A stretch of 64,000 nt of DNA. Source: Stercorarius parasiticus. Its lineage: Eukaryota > Chordata > Aves > Charadriiformes > Stercorariidae. Of the stretch, positions 26,028-40,800 are shown piece after piece. Position numbers and translations under genes: made by a program. The stretch covers positions 258,519 through 322,518 of the forward strand of contig VWZL01004361.1 of NCBI GenBank assembly GCA_013396915.1. The letters are read 5' to 3'. Position 1 is the stretch's first letter; every line of letters starts with the position of its first letter. The notes beneath the pieces were generated by a model. That model made no database searches and was not told the origin of the DNA. It was given only the letters and a program-made list of their open reading frames with translations.

Positions 26028-26054
26028 TTTTAAAGGCAGACTCTGCCTTTAAAA
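26028..26054. repeat. 13-bp-arm palindrome, 1-nt spacer
   Basis: TTTTAAAGGCAGA (26028-26040) is followed by one C and then its exact reverse complement TCTGCCTTTAAAA (26042-26054). Stems of this length with almost no spacer are rare by chance in 64 kb. Confidence 0.9.
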
Positions 26055-27989
26055 ATAGAATTCATATGCAGTTTTTGAAAAGTTCACTGTTGGCAGAACA
26101 GTTCTATTGAAATTGAAAAGCATTTTACCTATTGATTTCAATGGAAAGAGTTAGGCCCATGGTAGGAATTTTTGAAAATCTACTTCTGACTCTATTAGGA
26201 ATGTTTCTAAAAGCTTACCCACCAATTCAGTATTTAGAGTAGCATGTCATACTGAGACTTTCACCTTTTGACAGAGCTCCCATTTATTCATCATGATAGA
26301 GCTAGGCAAAGAGCGTACATATTACTTCTTAACTATTTTTCTTCAGTAATAATTCAAAGCAGATTTGGACCTCAGACCACACTCATGGTCTGCATGTACC
26401 TTCACTAAACTTTTGGAAGAACGTTGATGTAAAAGTAAGTTTAATGACATGATTATTTGGCATTGAATGGAAAGTGAACTTTGAGAAGATAAAGTCAAAG
26501 TCTGTCTTACAAAATATCAAAGGTAGTCCAAGATACCTTCAAGTCAGGCCAGCCTTGTGTAAGAATTTCTGAATTTCTATTAGTGAAACTACTGACAGTG
26601 AAATATTTGCCATGAGTTTGTAGAACAAGTAATTGTTGTTATGATTTGGAACAGATTTTACTTCAGAACAGAATACCAACGCTAGTTTCATATAAATGGA
26701 GGCATGCATTCAAAGCTCACTGGTGTTAACAGCAAGACTTCATGTGGGACTTACGTGTTTCCTGAGCCTTTTGTGTGATTACTTACGATTAGAAAAAGAA
26801 GATAAATTCAATAAATTATTCGTTTGCTGTTCCCCATTGATCTTTTGAAAAGCAGAAAGCTTTTGATGCATGATATACCCATTTTTCAAAAGGCCAGCTT
26901 TATGGAAGAGATTTGGGTAGAACTCATATCTAGGTACTGGACAGGGGTTAAGACAGTGTTCGAAAGAGGTGTTCCCAAAGGCTACAATTTCCTTGGCAGG
27001 GGTTAGTGCTTGTACGGAGGGCACCTTTTTCTTTGCATCTTTGGTATTTGTCTCAACGTTTGTACCTAAGATGTGTGAAAGTCTGGAAGCTTGTAGTGAT
27101 GCATGATCAGTATTTTTTTTGCTAGCATTCTGATATTAACTTCAACAATCTTTTGACTACATTAGTTACTGGTTTAGATTTGAGATGTTTTACGTGCAAG
27201 CTAATTTGTGACAGAGATGTGGACACAGCTCTGGAGAGGTTCTAATCCCTACAGTTTAAATAAAATATTAATGATAAACTTTTTTCTGATCCACAGTTCT
27301 TTTGTGTTACAACTATATTTAATCATCACATTACTGGATCAGGCTAAAATATACCAGTCTTTTATTTGATGTGATTTGGCCATATAATGCAAATATGGCT
27401 CAGGTGGGTGTATTAATTGCATGAAAAAAATTATGAGGGGGGAAGAAAACATTTGATGTGAAGTGGGCAGGTGGACTCTCAAGTTTTTTAGTCGGCATGT
27501 TAAGACATACATAACAGAAGAGCAACAAAGTCATTTTTATTATTCCAAAATGCACAAGAGACAATACAGGTGTTTACAGACCTATTTTGAAAACGTATGT
27601 TTTCCCATACTTTTTTACCACAAGGTACTCTGTTTTGCGATTTTAATTCAAAATTCTCTCATCCAGAATGTAATAATTCCTTATACGAATAATATCCTCA
27701 GTTTTAACCGAAGGCAACTTGCGTTTAAAACAGAAACGTGTGAGAGGCAATTTGATTTACTTATTACTTTACCGCTTTTGAAACTCCACTAGATGAAAGA
27801 AAATGTCCATGCGGACTAATCTTATACATAAAATTAAGTTAAAAGAACTAATATCTTTCAGTACAAAAGCTAAAAATAAAATAAGTTAAAATATCTATTA
27901 TCTATTATAAGAGAGATCCAGAGTAACAGACAAATTCCCTTTAAATAAACATGTCTGTAAGGGACTCCAAAGCAGACATGCCACACAAC

Positions 27990-28800
27990 CTCAAGAGGTC
28001 ATCTACTTCATTCCTTTGCCTCATGGCAAATTAACTTTCTCTCTGTCTTTTCTAACAGGTTCAATGTGTTCTTGAAGACCTGTAGCGGTCTCTACTCCAC
28101 AGACCCCACTCCCTCTCTTCCTTCCTTCCCTAACCCCTTGACAATTTATTTCAGTGTCCAGCTCTCCCTACCTTTCAGAAGATTTAGACTACTCTGAATC
28201 TTTCATTAATTGTTCGGTTCATTATGAACATGGAGAACTGACTGTTCCTTTTCTCTTTGTAACAGTCTTCAAGCATGTAAAAGGTTCCACTAATTTCCCT
28301 CCCTAAGTGTTACCTCCCATGAGCAAAACCACCACATTTATTTAAATCTTTTTCTCCTAGGATGTTTTTCAGGCCTCGCTGCATTCTTATTACTCTTCTG
28401 TGGATTTTCTCCAGTTTTTCAACACCTTGAAGTTCTGTGTCCAAAGCTGGAAATAACAACTCATCTGAGGCCCTTATCATGTTGAACTGAGTGGTGGAAG
28501 TAGGTTGTGTCTTGTAGGCTCTACTCCTTACATTCCCACTTTTCTGCAGCAGTGTGATAGCATTGAGTCAACCTAGCTTGTATAACCTCCAAGTCTTTGA
28601 TGCCGAACTGCTGCTGAACCAGTTGCTCTCCATTCTGTGGTTGTGTAGGTGATTGTTTCTGATGAAGAATAGTATCTTTTCATTTTCCTGATAGGAGTTC
28701 GTTCTGTAGGTTTCAGATAATTTTCCCCATAATGTGAAATAATTTTCCATTCTGATTCAGTCAGTCCTCCAGCTTGCTCCCAGACCATCCCAACTTCATA
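27990..28800 (-). mobile_element. ancient CR1 LINE fragment (ORF2 end and 3' UTR)
   Basis: Read on the minus strand, the block follows the order of an old amniote CR1: a diverged reverse-transcriptase C-terminal region, then 'GAAAAACTGGAGAAAATCCA' and 'AGAAGAGTAATAAGAATG' (equivalent to the conserved '..[11 protein letters not shown]..' segment), 'ACTGTTACAAAGAG', and 'GGTCTTCAAGAACACATTG'. The coding frame is broken by stops and shifts throughout, and the terminal octamers are gone. Assigned from remembered CR1 structure; ends are approximate, and the 5' part (28640-28800) is the weakest. Confidence 0.75.
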
Positions 28801-31800
28801 TTGGCCATTGTAGAATTAGGTTGCTGCAGAATTCTATGAACTTCCATTCTCAGAAATTACTACTGTGAACTACTTTCAAGGCATGTTTGCACTACTAAGA
28901 TCAGATGCCTCTGGACTCATCCCTAAATAATTTTTGAGACTTCTATGTTAAATAGTGTTAAAAAAAATTCTCATTCTTTTGCATAATGAGAGGAAATCCA
29001 GTGTTTCTGATAGGTGGCAAAATTTTCAGAATTGTTTAACTGACTTAGGATATGTTTACTCAGGTGAAAGTAGACAGCTGATGATTCTTTTTTCAAGTTA
29101 TCCAGGTATGAGCTAGAGTTCATGTTATTTGTGTTACTGTGGCGCAGAGCCTGATCTAACAAGCCTTACTGAAAAAGCATAAGAGTTCAGGTGACATTCA
29201 ACATTTGAACACAGATTTTGGCTCTTAATTAAACATGCTGTTATTATTTACAGAGCATAATGGCTATATGAAATATTTTGCCAAAAAGAAGTCAGTGTCT
29301 CAGCTGAGAGAGGTTTACAGCCCAACTAATAGTAAGTGAGGGCACAGATTTTGGTTGTAAGAAAACCAGTGCGGCAAGGCTTTTTAAAATAAGAGTGTTC
29401 TGAGGAGAGATGGAAAGCAAGGGATAATAAAGACTTGGGAACTTTTTGAAAGCATAGGATAGCATAGAATAAGCTAAGTGAACTAGGCAGTGGAAATATA
29501 GGAATATATAGAATGAAGGTATAATAGAGAAGAGGAGGCAAGGGCAGAAAGAACTGGAAGCAGCGTTCTATAGACCTATGAAAATGATTTTAAGAAACTG
29601 ATGGGATAAGTAGGGAAGACCCGAAGAGAAGTTTAGTCGGTAGCTCTCCATTTTGGCCTTAAAAAATCTTTGTTTCAATCTTGGCAGTTTCTAAATAGCC
29701 TTGCCTATTATCTTCCACTGAAGCCCGATCAGTACCTTTATTTAGAAGTGAACATTTAAAGCCGAACTGCCATCTCAAGTACCCCTCATTGGTTACTTCC
29801 ATTCTGACTGAAGGAACAGTAGGATGGCCCCAGTCCCCTCACAGTGCAGTCAGTGCTGTCAGTGTCGCAGGTCTCACAATGGCATTCCGTAGCTACCGGG
29901 TACGAATAAAAAGATTCGGGATGATCACCACAGCCAGGGAGCTTCACTGTTTCATACACAACCTCCTTGAAGGTACATGTTTGCTGAACAGATGATACTG
30001 GTGGATATTTATATACTGGATCCTGAAAATTACAAGAAAGAAATACCTATTTTGAAATTTGTTATGTGGTAGAATTCCAAATTTTTATAAATAAAGGACC
30101 TGGTGTGAGAATTAATTAAACCAGTGGGAAAATCCCACTGAGATCAAAAGAATTTTGGATCAGACTCTTCTGATTTCACCTAGAGCCTTAGATTTCTCAT
30201 TTCAGGAGGACCGATACGGCAAATTTCTGTCATATCATCACCAGGCAATCTTGCAGGTCAATTTCTTGATTCTTCAAATCATTTGGAAAAGTAGAGGAGT
30301 CTACATAGTGATGACTGCTTTATTGCATTTGTTTGCAACCACAAATTGAACACAAGGCAGAAATCCCGACTGTAATACTTTCAACTCTGTTTATACATTA
30401 TAAACATAATGCATGCAGGCAGTTAAAGATCTGAATTTTACTAGCATATTTTCACTCTTCCCTTTGTGGTTCAGATTGGGTGTGTATCTACTTCCTGTCA
30501 AATAGCACAGCAGTTACTCAGCCTGTTCTTTCACAAGGCTCATCCTGCTTATGTGTTTGTTATGGACTGGAGAAATGGGTTATTTATACCTCACTTGGAA
30601 GATTTAATTCCGGTGCCTGAAATGAAATTTAAGATTCTCACCCTTGTGAAGCAGTATCCTGAGCACCACGTGGCATTCACTGTAATACAGAATTCACATT
30701 CTTCTCTTTCCACTGCTATAGTAATATTGGTGAGCTGACAGCTATTGCAACAAATTGCTTTCCAGCAAAGTAAAAGCACGTAACAATTAACTGTCTTCAT
30801 CCTGTGTATAAAGCAAAAAAATACATCTATCCTGAAGAAACTTGTATAGTTATTTTCAACAGGAAATATTTATAGAAACAGGGAGAATTTGAGTCTTTAC
30901 ATTATCCTCAAGTGGTTCTATAATAGCAAGCTTTCAGAAACATCAGTGAGAACACAGGATAAAGCCATTACATAGATCTATCCATATGTTTATTGTTAAA
31001 GGAGTTTGATTTTCCTAAGTGACTGAAATGGCATGTCAGCAATCTTTGCAGAATAATAATAGCGGAGTACAACACCACTTTCAATGAAATATTTTTATCT
31101 TAAGTTTCTGTACAAAAAATTTGTCCTGTCTTTAAGGAGAAAGAAAAAGAAGCAAGAGAGAGAAAGAGCAAAGGATAATCTATTTTTCAGAATCAAGTCA
31201 TTACATACAGTGTTTGCAATTTGAAAAAAGATTTCTAGATCAGGATCTGATGAAAACTTACCTGTATTCTACTTGCCTTCCTGGTAACAGCTGTAGTGAA
31301 AAGAAAGCCCTATGCTTACCTTTTATACTAAATCGTGTGTAACTTATACCTTGAGGATTTACAGTGTATTAATGCAGCAAGCATTAGTTTGGTACTTGGT
31401 GAAAGCAGATTAATTTTCAGACAGACAGTGAGATCAAGCCTTGTTAAGAGGAAAAAAGAAAACCAAAACACACTCAGGAAGCGATGGTGAAGGTTACTGT
31501 CACAATGTTTTTTTAGAAGTTTCACTGGATTTGATTCAGTGGCATTTAGAAATAGCTGAGCCATTCACAATTCAAAAGAAGGTTGAGATGCCTATTTTTT
31601 GAAAAAGAAAAGTTCAGGTGTTTTAATTGTGTTTTATGTCAGCCCTCAAACTGATAGGCTTGGGATGCAAGCTGGTCCTCTGGTAATTCATAGCAGAGAC
31701 ATTGCTAGAATGTTTCTTGGCTAATGAACATGTTCCTGAGTTTTTCAGGTTATCAATCTTAATTGCTTTTCTCTGAATTAGGTCTTACCCAGTGAGCAGT

Positions 31801-34800
31801 ATATGTACTTGTTTATTGATCTGTGGGCCAAGAAAGCTAGTAGTGTGAGTTTTGTTAAACTGAGTAACTCCACTTTTTTTTACCATTTAAAATACCACTG
31901 TGGTTATTAAAAATTCAGATTTCTATCCCAGTATATGCAGTCCTGGTTCCTGTCTGTCACGTGGTCATGCTTTTTTTAACTTATGTAAGGGATGTCTGTA
32001 TTCTGGAAAAGGAATATAAAGATGTCATAATGAAGCTCCAGATCTGTTTTCAGTAATCTCAGATCAAGGATTGTCACGTTACAGGGAAAATGCTAATATT
32101 TTTAACAGGCAACCATGCAAACTCAACTTGAATGCATTCCTTAGTTTGTCATGATAATAAAAGATTCTACAAATAGTGTTCCCCTGCTCACTGCCCTCTT
32201 CCTGAGTTCCCAAGTTAGTTATTTGTGCCTCTTCACCAGAATAATGACAGAGAAATAACTTTGTTGAGCTTCACATATCACTTCTGTGGAAAATGACTCA
32301 CAGTAGCACTGTATTTACTAGCATCTGCCCAGAACAGCCAGTCTTGCTTTGTTATGACTGTTCTATTATGGTCAGTCTGACTTTTACAGAAATCTATCCA
32401 CAAAAGAAAACTAGGCAAGGACATAGAGTTAAAAGCATTTTATCATGAAAAGAAATTCTCACTGGCTTATTAGTTGCCCTGCAGACAGGATACTTTTCAA
32501 AATGGCTTTTACAAATGAGCCCTTTAAGTGTCTCATACCTTCCTGTGGTCCCGCAGACCAGCCATCTGTTCGAGTTTCCATCCAGTCTGCAATACCTTGA
32601 TTTGTTAATGAATTTGCTATCACACCAAAGTTAGAAAGTGATCCACAAATTTTTCCTGGACATCCCCTGAATAATAACTTTGATTGAATGACAATGCAGC
32701 TCAATTAAATTTATAAAGAAGTCAAGAAAGCAGACATCCTCTTTACTCATATAAACTCTGTGATTGTTTGATAATGGTCTTTTGTGTCACTTAGTGTCAA
32801 CACAGTCTGCCTACTCAGAGAAGATTCTTACTTGGTGTAAATCACTAATTCCAGAGATGCCAGACAAAAGCCGATTACAGTTTATTATATCCCTACTGAG
32901 GATCTGGCCTTTTACTAAGTACTAATTTATGCAAATTAAAGAAAACTAAATTAACTTAATTTGCAAAGGACAATACAGAAAAAATCTAATGTTTCAGTTG
33001 CAATGATCTGTTTCATGGTTTGAGGAAGTCATATACATTCACTAAACCCATTGTTTCACAAGCAGAGAGTGCAAATTTAGTGCCTGCCATGCCATTTCTT
33101 CCCTCCCCTAGTTCCTTGTTCTGGCCCACTCAGCTCCCTCACCACATTCTGATTAAAAGGAAAAAACCCAACCCAATTGTTGTTAATCTATGATGTCAGT
33201 TTTTTCCACAACGAAATGAACACCTGTATCAGTGTAATTGATGGGATTGATTGGGGAGTGGGAATGAGGGGGGAGGTTAACAGGGAACGCATCACATCGT
33301 AGTGTTCTCACTGAAGAGTTCATGAAGCAGCATTGTAAACACAATACAACCTTTTTAACAGGAAGATTTCCTCCTGCACTGACTTCAAGGGCAGTTGTTT
33401 CTGTAATCATCAGTTCTAGGTTGGTTCTCCAGCTACCAGCTCTGCTAAATTCACTGTGTGGAGACATGAATATGCATTTTTATGGTAACAGAAAGCTACA
33501 AATTGAAATCAATTAATCACCAGTCTATCATCTGAGGAGTGGTAATTTGGTGAGTTGTTACTTGGTTGACTTCAATTCTAATCTTGTGCTAGAAAGACAC
33601 GCTGAAGGAATTATTTCTCATGATGGGCAAGAAGCTGTGTAAGTATGTGTTTTTTTGAAGATTATCAGTTCATACCTCTGGGAAATGTTTATATGCTTAT
33701 TATGTCACACTCCTTCAAGTTTATATTCCCATTAGATAAAAAAAAAGGTTATGGTAGTTGTGAAGGGAATAACAAATGTTATTTATCCAGAAAGCTATAA
33801 TTTTCATGTATATGTGAACGTTATATGTAGGTGTTACTGTGTTTGGTATCTATTTGAGAAATAGAAATGCTTTCTATTTTAAATAGTTTACATTTAAATT
33901 TAGAGAATAATGTAATTGCATTATGAGTGGGAAGAGTTGGATTGGAATAGCTAGCCCTTAATGGTCAAGACCTCTGTCAATGGAAATTGCTGTATTCCTA
34001 TTGAAGTGAGTGGGGAAATCTGGCAAATGCTGTAACGGTTGGCTCATGAGAGTATAGGTAGTCTGTAGATGAAGACTCTCCAGCTTTGTGTGTCAGATTC
34101 ACATGGCTGTGTTAATGCATTACTAGCATCTCGGGGAAATAAAAAGCTTCCCTATATTGTTATTTTTTTATATTCTATGGCTGTTTCCCTTGGACTGTTT
34201 ACTGTTGTAACCTAGCAAGCCATTGTTACCACTGCTGCCACACGAGAGCACTTGCTTTGCCCTTTCTAATCACTTCGACTAGAACTGCTGTGACACATTC
34301 TGTTGTTGTTTCCCTGCTAAGCAGTAAATGCTCTTTTTCTTCTGTTTGTGGTTTGGTGGGGTTTTTTGTTGGTTGGTTGTGGGTTTTTTTCTTTTTATTT
34401 TTTTTTTCCTTTTTCAATAGCATCTAATACAGGACTAAAAGCTATGTGTTTCTTATATGTCCTAAAGTAATGAAATTTCTTTCTTCAAGAGGAGTGGTGG
34501 TAAGACTAGCAATTGTGTTACTGCAAGTTGTAAATCTGCCTTGCTTAAAAGAAAGTAGTTTAGATCTTTCAGAGAAATTCAGCATCTGTCAAAGTGCTTA
34601 TGGAAAACTTGGTTATGTGTGTGCAACATACACCATGAATAATAAATCTGGCTCTGTCCTAATAGAGGATGTATTGAACCTTTTAATGGAAAAAAACACG
34701 TCTGATATAAAAGACAGGTTTTATCTGTAAATTATTCCAGTTGCAGACCAGCTTTAGCTTCTGATATATTCTTTTTAAAGTGTCAAGGGATGTGGTTTTA

Positions 34801-37800
34801 GGTTTGTTAGATTCATGGTTGTGGTTACATGTTTTAGGACTTGCTAGATGTTTCTGAGGGTAATAGTTTCTGCATCTGAAAGCTGTTTTTCATTGAAAGT
34901 ATGTCTCAAGGCACGTTTAAGGTGCTTAAATCTATGGCTTAATTAAATTTCTGTGGATTAGAACAGAATGAAGAGTTTGTGGTCTAAAGTTTGGAGTTGC
35001 GCACTTCATTGCCGTCTGACTGTAATATGTGCTTGTGTCAAGTTTCTTCTGCACAGAGCCTGTCTTGACTGAGTACCCTTCCTCTCCTCTTTTTTGTGTT
35101 TTCCCAAATGTTTTTCTGCACAGGTACAAATTTAACTTGAGGTATTTAAAGCAAAATACCTTATTACTGCTACCCAGTGACTGACTAAATTGATATCCTT
35201 GAAGTATACAGATTGCAAATTGCTTCTGCATCTGTGCTTCAGGACTCCCTATGCAGGGTTGGTATTTCACAGCACAGCAGCACAGGCCTGTGTTAAGTAA
35301 ATTGACTGGAATGTTGTTTTTCTCTTTTGTTGTTTTTGTTTCTTACTATTGGTGGGTTATTTTTGTCATTGCATTGCCTGTCTATATGCGTTTGGGGTCA
35401 TTGGAGAGACCCTCATTGGCTCTAGTGGTAACTGCATTGGGTAGTTGGTCACTACTGTTCAATACAATTTTTACTGATACTGTTTTAATTTCCCAGCACT
35501 GGTGATGCAGAATTGTGAAGGAGCTTGGGCCTGTTGAGTGCATAGCTGGATAGTTGAAACTAATTAGTACCAGCTAAAGAGTTAATCATTAATGAAGAAT
35601 TCATATATCCACTCATATGCAAGCAGAATACTTCACCTTCCGTAGAATAACGAAAACGCTAGAATGCATTGACTATGTATTTAGTAGCGTAGAATTTTAG
35701 AAAGCTTTTGAGATACGAGGTTCCATTACTTGGAGCAAAGGTTATACATGCCATGTTTCCAAAAACCTACACGAGCTGTTAGTCTTTTTAAGTCTTGTGA
35801 AAATCTTGCTTGCAGTCAGCAGCAGCAGAAACTAATCCTTCTGAAAAGTGTTTAATAAACACAGAACGGTGCAAAGAACAATACAGATGCTTATGTTACT
35901 GTCATCCAGTTATTTTTCCTGTAGTTTTTGTCTCACATAATATAAATTCATTCATGGCTGATTTTTATACCACGTTTCTGAATATGTAAGCCAGCTGCAT
36001 TTTCTTACCCTTTTTAGTGATGGGATTTTTACAGCCTCCATCTGTTTGCTCTTGTAAAACCACGGTGTGATCTTGGCTTATGTAAGATCACTTGATAACT
36101 CCAGTGGTATCTGTTAGGAAGTGTATGTTAAAATTCTGCTCAAGACCAAATGAAGTTTAAAAATTATATGTTTGGTTGGAATGTTTTTTTCCTTTCTTCT
36201 TTATCATTCTTTCATTTTACCATCTCACTTTGTTCCTGAGTATTTTATTCTTCCAATGAAAATTTTTTTTCTAGGAATAGGTTCTCTGTGTATGAATAGG
36301 TAACAGTTTTGATCCTGTGACTATCCTGGAGCGCTACTGTTTTATTTAGGCTTTCCGGGTACAACTGGTGTTTTTCAACAAGGACAGGAAAGCATCTTAA
36401 TGGTCTTAACAAAATAGATTAGTCATATTAGAAAAGAGTTGACAAAGCATGGGAGAGACCTGATGGACAATATATTTAAAGTCATATATTGCACTAATAT
36501 GTAACGAGCAGCTGGGTTTTCCTTTTTCTTATGTGAGCAGTTCTTGGGTCTGTATGGGACTGCCATTATGTTGTTGATAGCAAAAGTGCAGAAATATTTT
36601 TATGAGGATACGAGTTAAACTAGAAACGGGGCCATGAGGCTGCATCTGATATGATTCATTATGGTTTGGTTTTGCTGGTCTTGCACAGAGTACAGAGACA
36701 TGCCCAGATCTGTTCCACTCGAATTCAAGTGGTGCCTGTGTGTGCCTGTAAAGAAGGAACCATGCTAAGTGTTGTCATCTTCCTCACTGAGCCATAGTGG
36801 AGAGCTCTCCGGATTTGCTTGTGACTCATGGGTTGTTAAGTAGCAGAAGAATTCAGTGTGAATGGAAGCAAAACTATCCATGAGAGGAAGACCAGTTTGT
36901 TTTTTAAAGTTTCATTTCATTCTTAAAAAAGAAACCCCAAAAGTTTGAAATTCCCTGTAGAAGGAAAGCCTTTTCATTGTTGAGTTTCTTAAAGTTGCTG
37001 TCTTTCTGCCTCAAGTTACTGTCTGTTGAAGCCAGAGCATGCAGGTGGACTGCCTAGGCAGCTGCAAATACTGGAAGCACTGGATTCCCCAGCCTTGGAA
37101 ATGTAGTATGGATCAGCATACTACATATCCTCAGCAACCCAGCTTGATAGGCTTCTGAGCAGTCACATGAGAAGGCTGGCAGGAAACCTAGGTTTGGTGA
37201 ACTTCATTGAAATCATCTTTGTAGAGGTAGAGCAAGTTTTCAACAAATTTGAAATTCGTCATTTGTTGTTTATGTATAGAAATGGTAAATGTTTGGAAAA
37301 AAATCTATGGGGTTTTTTTGGATGACAATCTTAGATTGCTAAAGACCCTTATCAGCACATTACTCCCTTAAACCATATTAATCAGGAGATGACTAAATTT
37401 TGAAATCCAAACCAAAATGAAAAACAAATAAACATATCTGAGTATTCATTTGAAAAGCCAAACCAAATTTGACTGCATTTGAGTGCTTTGGTACTGCATA
37501 TGCTTCCTAAAAGTAAGTGCTTGAGAGAAAGATGAGATACTTAGCTTCATTGACACAACTTGCTGAGTGGCAAACCTGGCCATTTCTGAGCTAGGAGGCC
37601 TTCTGGTTTTCTTTCATGTCAATGTTTACAACAAATTTACACAGATTCTATCAATAACAACATTTTTTTTAAATTTTATGTAAATAGTACTTCAAGACAC
37701 AAATATTAAAGAATTACTTGAGTCCAAAGGACAAAGGCTGCCATTAATAGTTTGTGTGAGCAATAATTGCATTTTTTTTCTAGGTAGCTTGTTTCACTGA

Positions 37801-40800
37801 TCTGTCACATTCATATTTTCTTAACCCTAGAAATAAAAAAGACAATGTTTCAGACCCTTTGAAAATTCATCAGTATTTCTGTTATGCTCTGTAACCATGC
37901 AAAGAAGCAGGGCAAACATTTGTCTATGGTGGATTTTACAAATGGCTTCTGAAAAAACGTGCGTTTCTTCTAAAATAGTAAGTTTGGCAGGACTTTGCCT
38001 TATTCACACATAGACAACAGCACCTGCAAATTGTTTTCAAACTACTGCTGTCATATATAACATAAGGCTTATTTGAATCTTGCTGACAGCGTGCATTGAT
38101 AACATGATAAAGTTGATGCAGAGCAGTTCAGCACACTTGGATAATGGATGAAAAGCCCATCTTATTTGGGTTACTAAATAAAGTCTTAGGCTGGAGATGT
38201 CTGACCCATATTCTTTTTGCAAGTGCAGTAATTTTTAGGTCAAATTTCTTAAGAAAAATAGGTTGAAAAGAATGTGTACAGCCATAGCCACCTCTAGCTG
38301 TGATTTTAACGTTTTTCTGAGCAGCTGTATCTACAATATTCACTGCTTTTAGGGATTCTAAATATTTTTTTTAAAGGATTTTTTTTCTCAGCAGTCCTAT
38401 GGAATCTTTATTCTAGGGCATGGAGCTGTTGTTACACAGAATATAGGGTATTGGAGTTGCTCTGTGAGCTATAGGAGTTTGATTGTGATCAGATTGCAAA
38501 TTCGCAGAGAAATTTCATGAAACTACTGCAGGAATCAGTATTGCAAAGCTTTAATGAGGAAACAGAGCTGAAGTTTAAAGAAAAAGCTTTACAGGTATCA
38601 GCTCAGTATATAGCTCAGTAAGAAAACCAGACCTTATTTGTTAGGTTATATTAACAGAATGATGAAACAAAAAAAACCCCCAAGTATTGTGTTTGGCTAA
38701 ATTTCTGATGAAAGTATATTTTTCCAGACAATTATAATAAACCCCAGAGGCTTTATTCTAAATAAAGTAGGTACGAATTTGGTAGGTTCAGGCTTGAGCT
38801 GAAGTCTTAACTTCTGGTTACTTTGTATAGAATTATACACTGTTCAACTAAATATGTGGTTAGTAGGATCTATGGTTACTGTTCTCAGTGAAGGATGCAG
38901 CTTTTTCCTTTCCCTTCCTTTCTGCCCTTTTGTTCATATGATACTCTCTCCTCATTAACCATGCTGTAGGAATGCCACTGTTCTCAGGCAGAATGAGTCC
39001 CAGGCACAAGTAAAGCAGGCTGTGGCAGAGAAGCAGACTTCCAGGGAGGGGAGGAGAACCACGGCCTTGTTGCCCCTTTTGCCTGCGACGGAGCTTGAAG
39101 TGTGTGTGAGACCGAGAGCTTAAGGTTATTCCTCTTGTGGAAGAAACAATTGTTTATCTCATCCCGCCAGATGTTGTCCTGGCATTAGCCAGACCGAGAC
39201 ACTGAGATTTCTGTTTTTCTGGTAGCAGCTCTTGGACTCCAGCATCCTGGTTCTGAGTGCCAACAATTCCGTTTTGCTCATGTTTCTAGAGGATTTGACC
39301 TGACACTGCCATGTGGTGATTTTACTACAGAAAAAAATCCAGACTTGATAAGAGATATTGAAAAATAAATATCTGAGCACCTTAATGTCACTGACTTTTA
39401 AAAAAACTACAATGTGACAGCAGTCAGAAAATCACTTTCATTTAATTCAGAGTATTGGGAACCGTTTGTCTGCTGAGGGCTGAGGACATTTTGGGAACAC
39501 ATTTTGCACAGGTAGCATATTTATTCAGACAAATAGAGGTTTAGAAAGCTTATTTGGAGGTGTGTTATTTTAGCTATTGTGTTAATGGCTTCTGTATTTG
39601 ATGATGTTTCCTTGGTGATAGTTGGAGGTAGAGAAGTGCACAAAGCAGTTTATGATGCCATGCCATAATGTCATCCTTTCATGCCCTCTCCAATCCAGAG
39701 CGAAAACCTAGAAATCTTGTTCTTGATAGGAAGCAGGAAGGTGAAACGCCATTATAGCCCAGTGAATTGTAGTGATCAGAAGCACTCTATTATTTAAGGG
39801 CATTAAAAAAATAGCTGGGAGGGCCTAATAGACAGGAGGAGCCTTCCATGTCGTGTGACTGAGCGTGCACTGCACCAGACTGTGCTATGCTGGGATGTAT
39901 TGGCTGCTTAGCCTTTGGGGTAAATACCCCTGTATCTGCCGTGATGTCAGAAGATGGAAAGCTTTCTTATGGCAGAAAAGTAAAGCTACATGATGGCTGG
40001 AACCTCCAGCCAGAGTCTTGGCCTGACTGACATCAGAAAATACTCCTCATTGTTCTCTTTAGGATCCTGGAGTCCCTCTTATCTTGCCAAGGTCCCTAGA
40101 AACTAATTTTCTCTCTCTCTTATTAGGGGCTTGGGACCCTCCTCTCCTACCTCCATGCAGGCGAAGGTCTACCTGGCCGGCAGCTCCGTGCAGGAATGGG
40201 GGAGTGCGGGATGCCAGGCAGGGCACTGGGGTAGGCAGGGGAGTTGAATGGTACTTACTGTGGGAGGAAGGAACAGAGCAGACGTCATGCAAGACAAGTT
40301 GAATGAGCCAGCCTGTGAAATAAGAGTTTCTAAATGTGATTAAAATTACCTTGGAATTGGATACCTGTGGTCACTGATCACCTTTTAAAATATTGATCTA
40401 TGTTGTGTCTGTTTCAGCACGGTATTAAGCAGCTGTTTGAAATGGATCAGTCTAAACACTGGCTGCTCAGCTTTATAGGAATAGAAAAGTCACTGAGCAG
40501 AAATCCATTTGTAATCTCTGTATTACTGCCTGAAAAAGAAACAATCCTGCTCAATTGCTTTATTAATTATATAAATGAGCAAGATCATAGTTGCTGATAA
40601 TGAAACAGGTGTTGTGACTTCTTGTGGTGCCACCTCGTGGTTCCTGAGTAAAAGTTCACGTGTTGAAAGTTACTTCACAGCTAAAGCAGATTTTACAGCA
40701 TTGCGGCAAGCAAAACTAAATGCTAGAGTTTAGAACTGAAACAGCACTTTAAGCCTCCTGGCTATTGTCCAGACTCCTGCCGTGCTCAGTCCCTTCTAGA

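Larger units (their letters stand above)
21476..27989. other. non-coding stretch with two long palindromes
   Basis: About 6.5 kb of AT-rich DNA with no exon recognised; frames reach only 109 codons (27463-27792) and show no motifs. Notable contents: a dual hairpin at 23844-23877, a near-perfect palindrome at 26028-26054, a 14-T run at 25003-25016, and old-repeat scraps at 22736-22756, 23724-23744 and 26128-26160. Confidence 0.55.

Noticed and set aside
30466..30738. 90-codon frame with protein-like composition
   Set aside because: No similarity recognised, no flanking splice signals, and length is within chance for this much sequence.
40400..40597. possible exon after TTTCAG at 40413-40418
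   Set aside because: The frame reaches a stop with no GT donor inside it and I recognise no protein, so neither internal nor terminal exon status can be supported.
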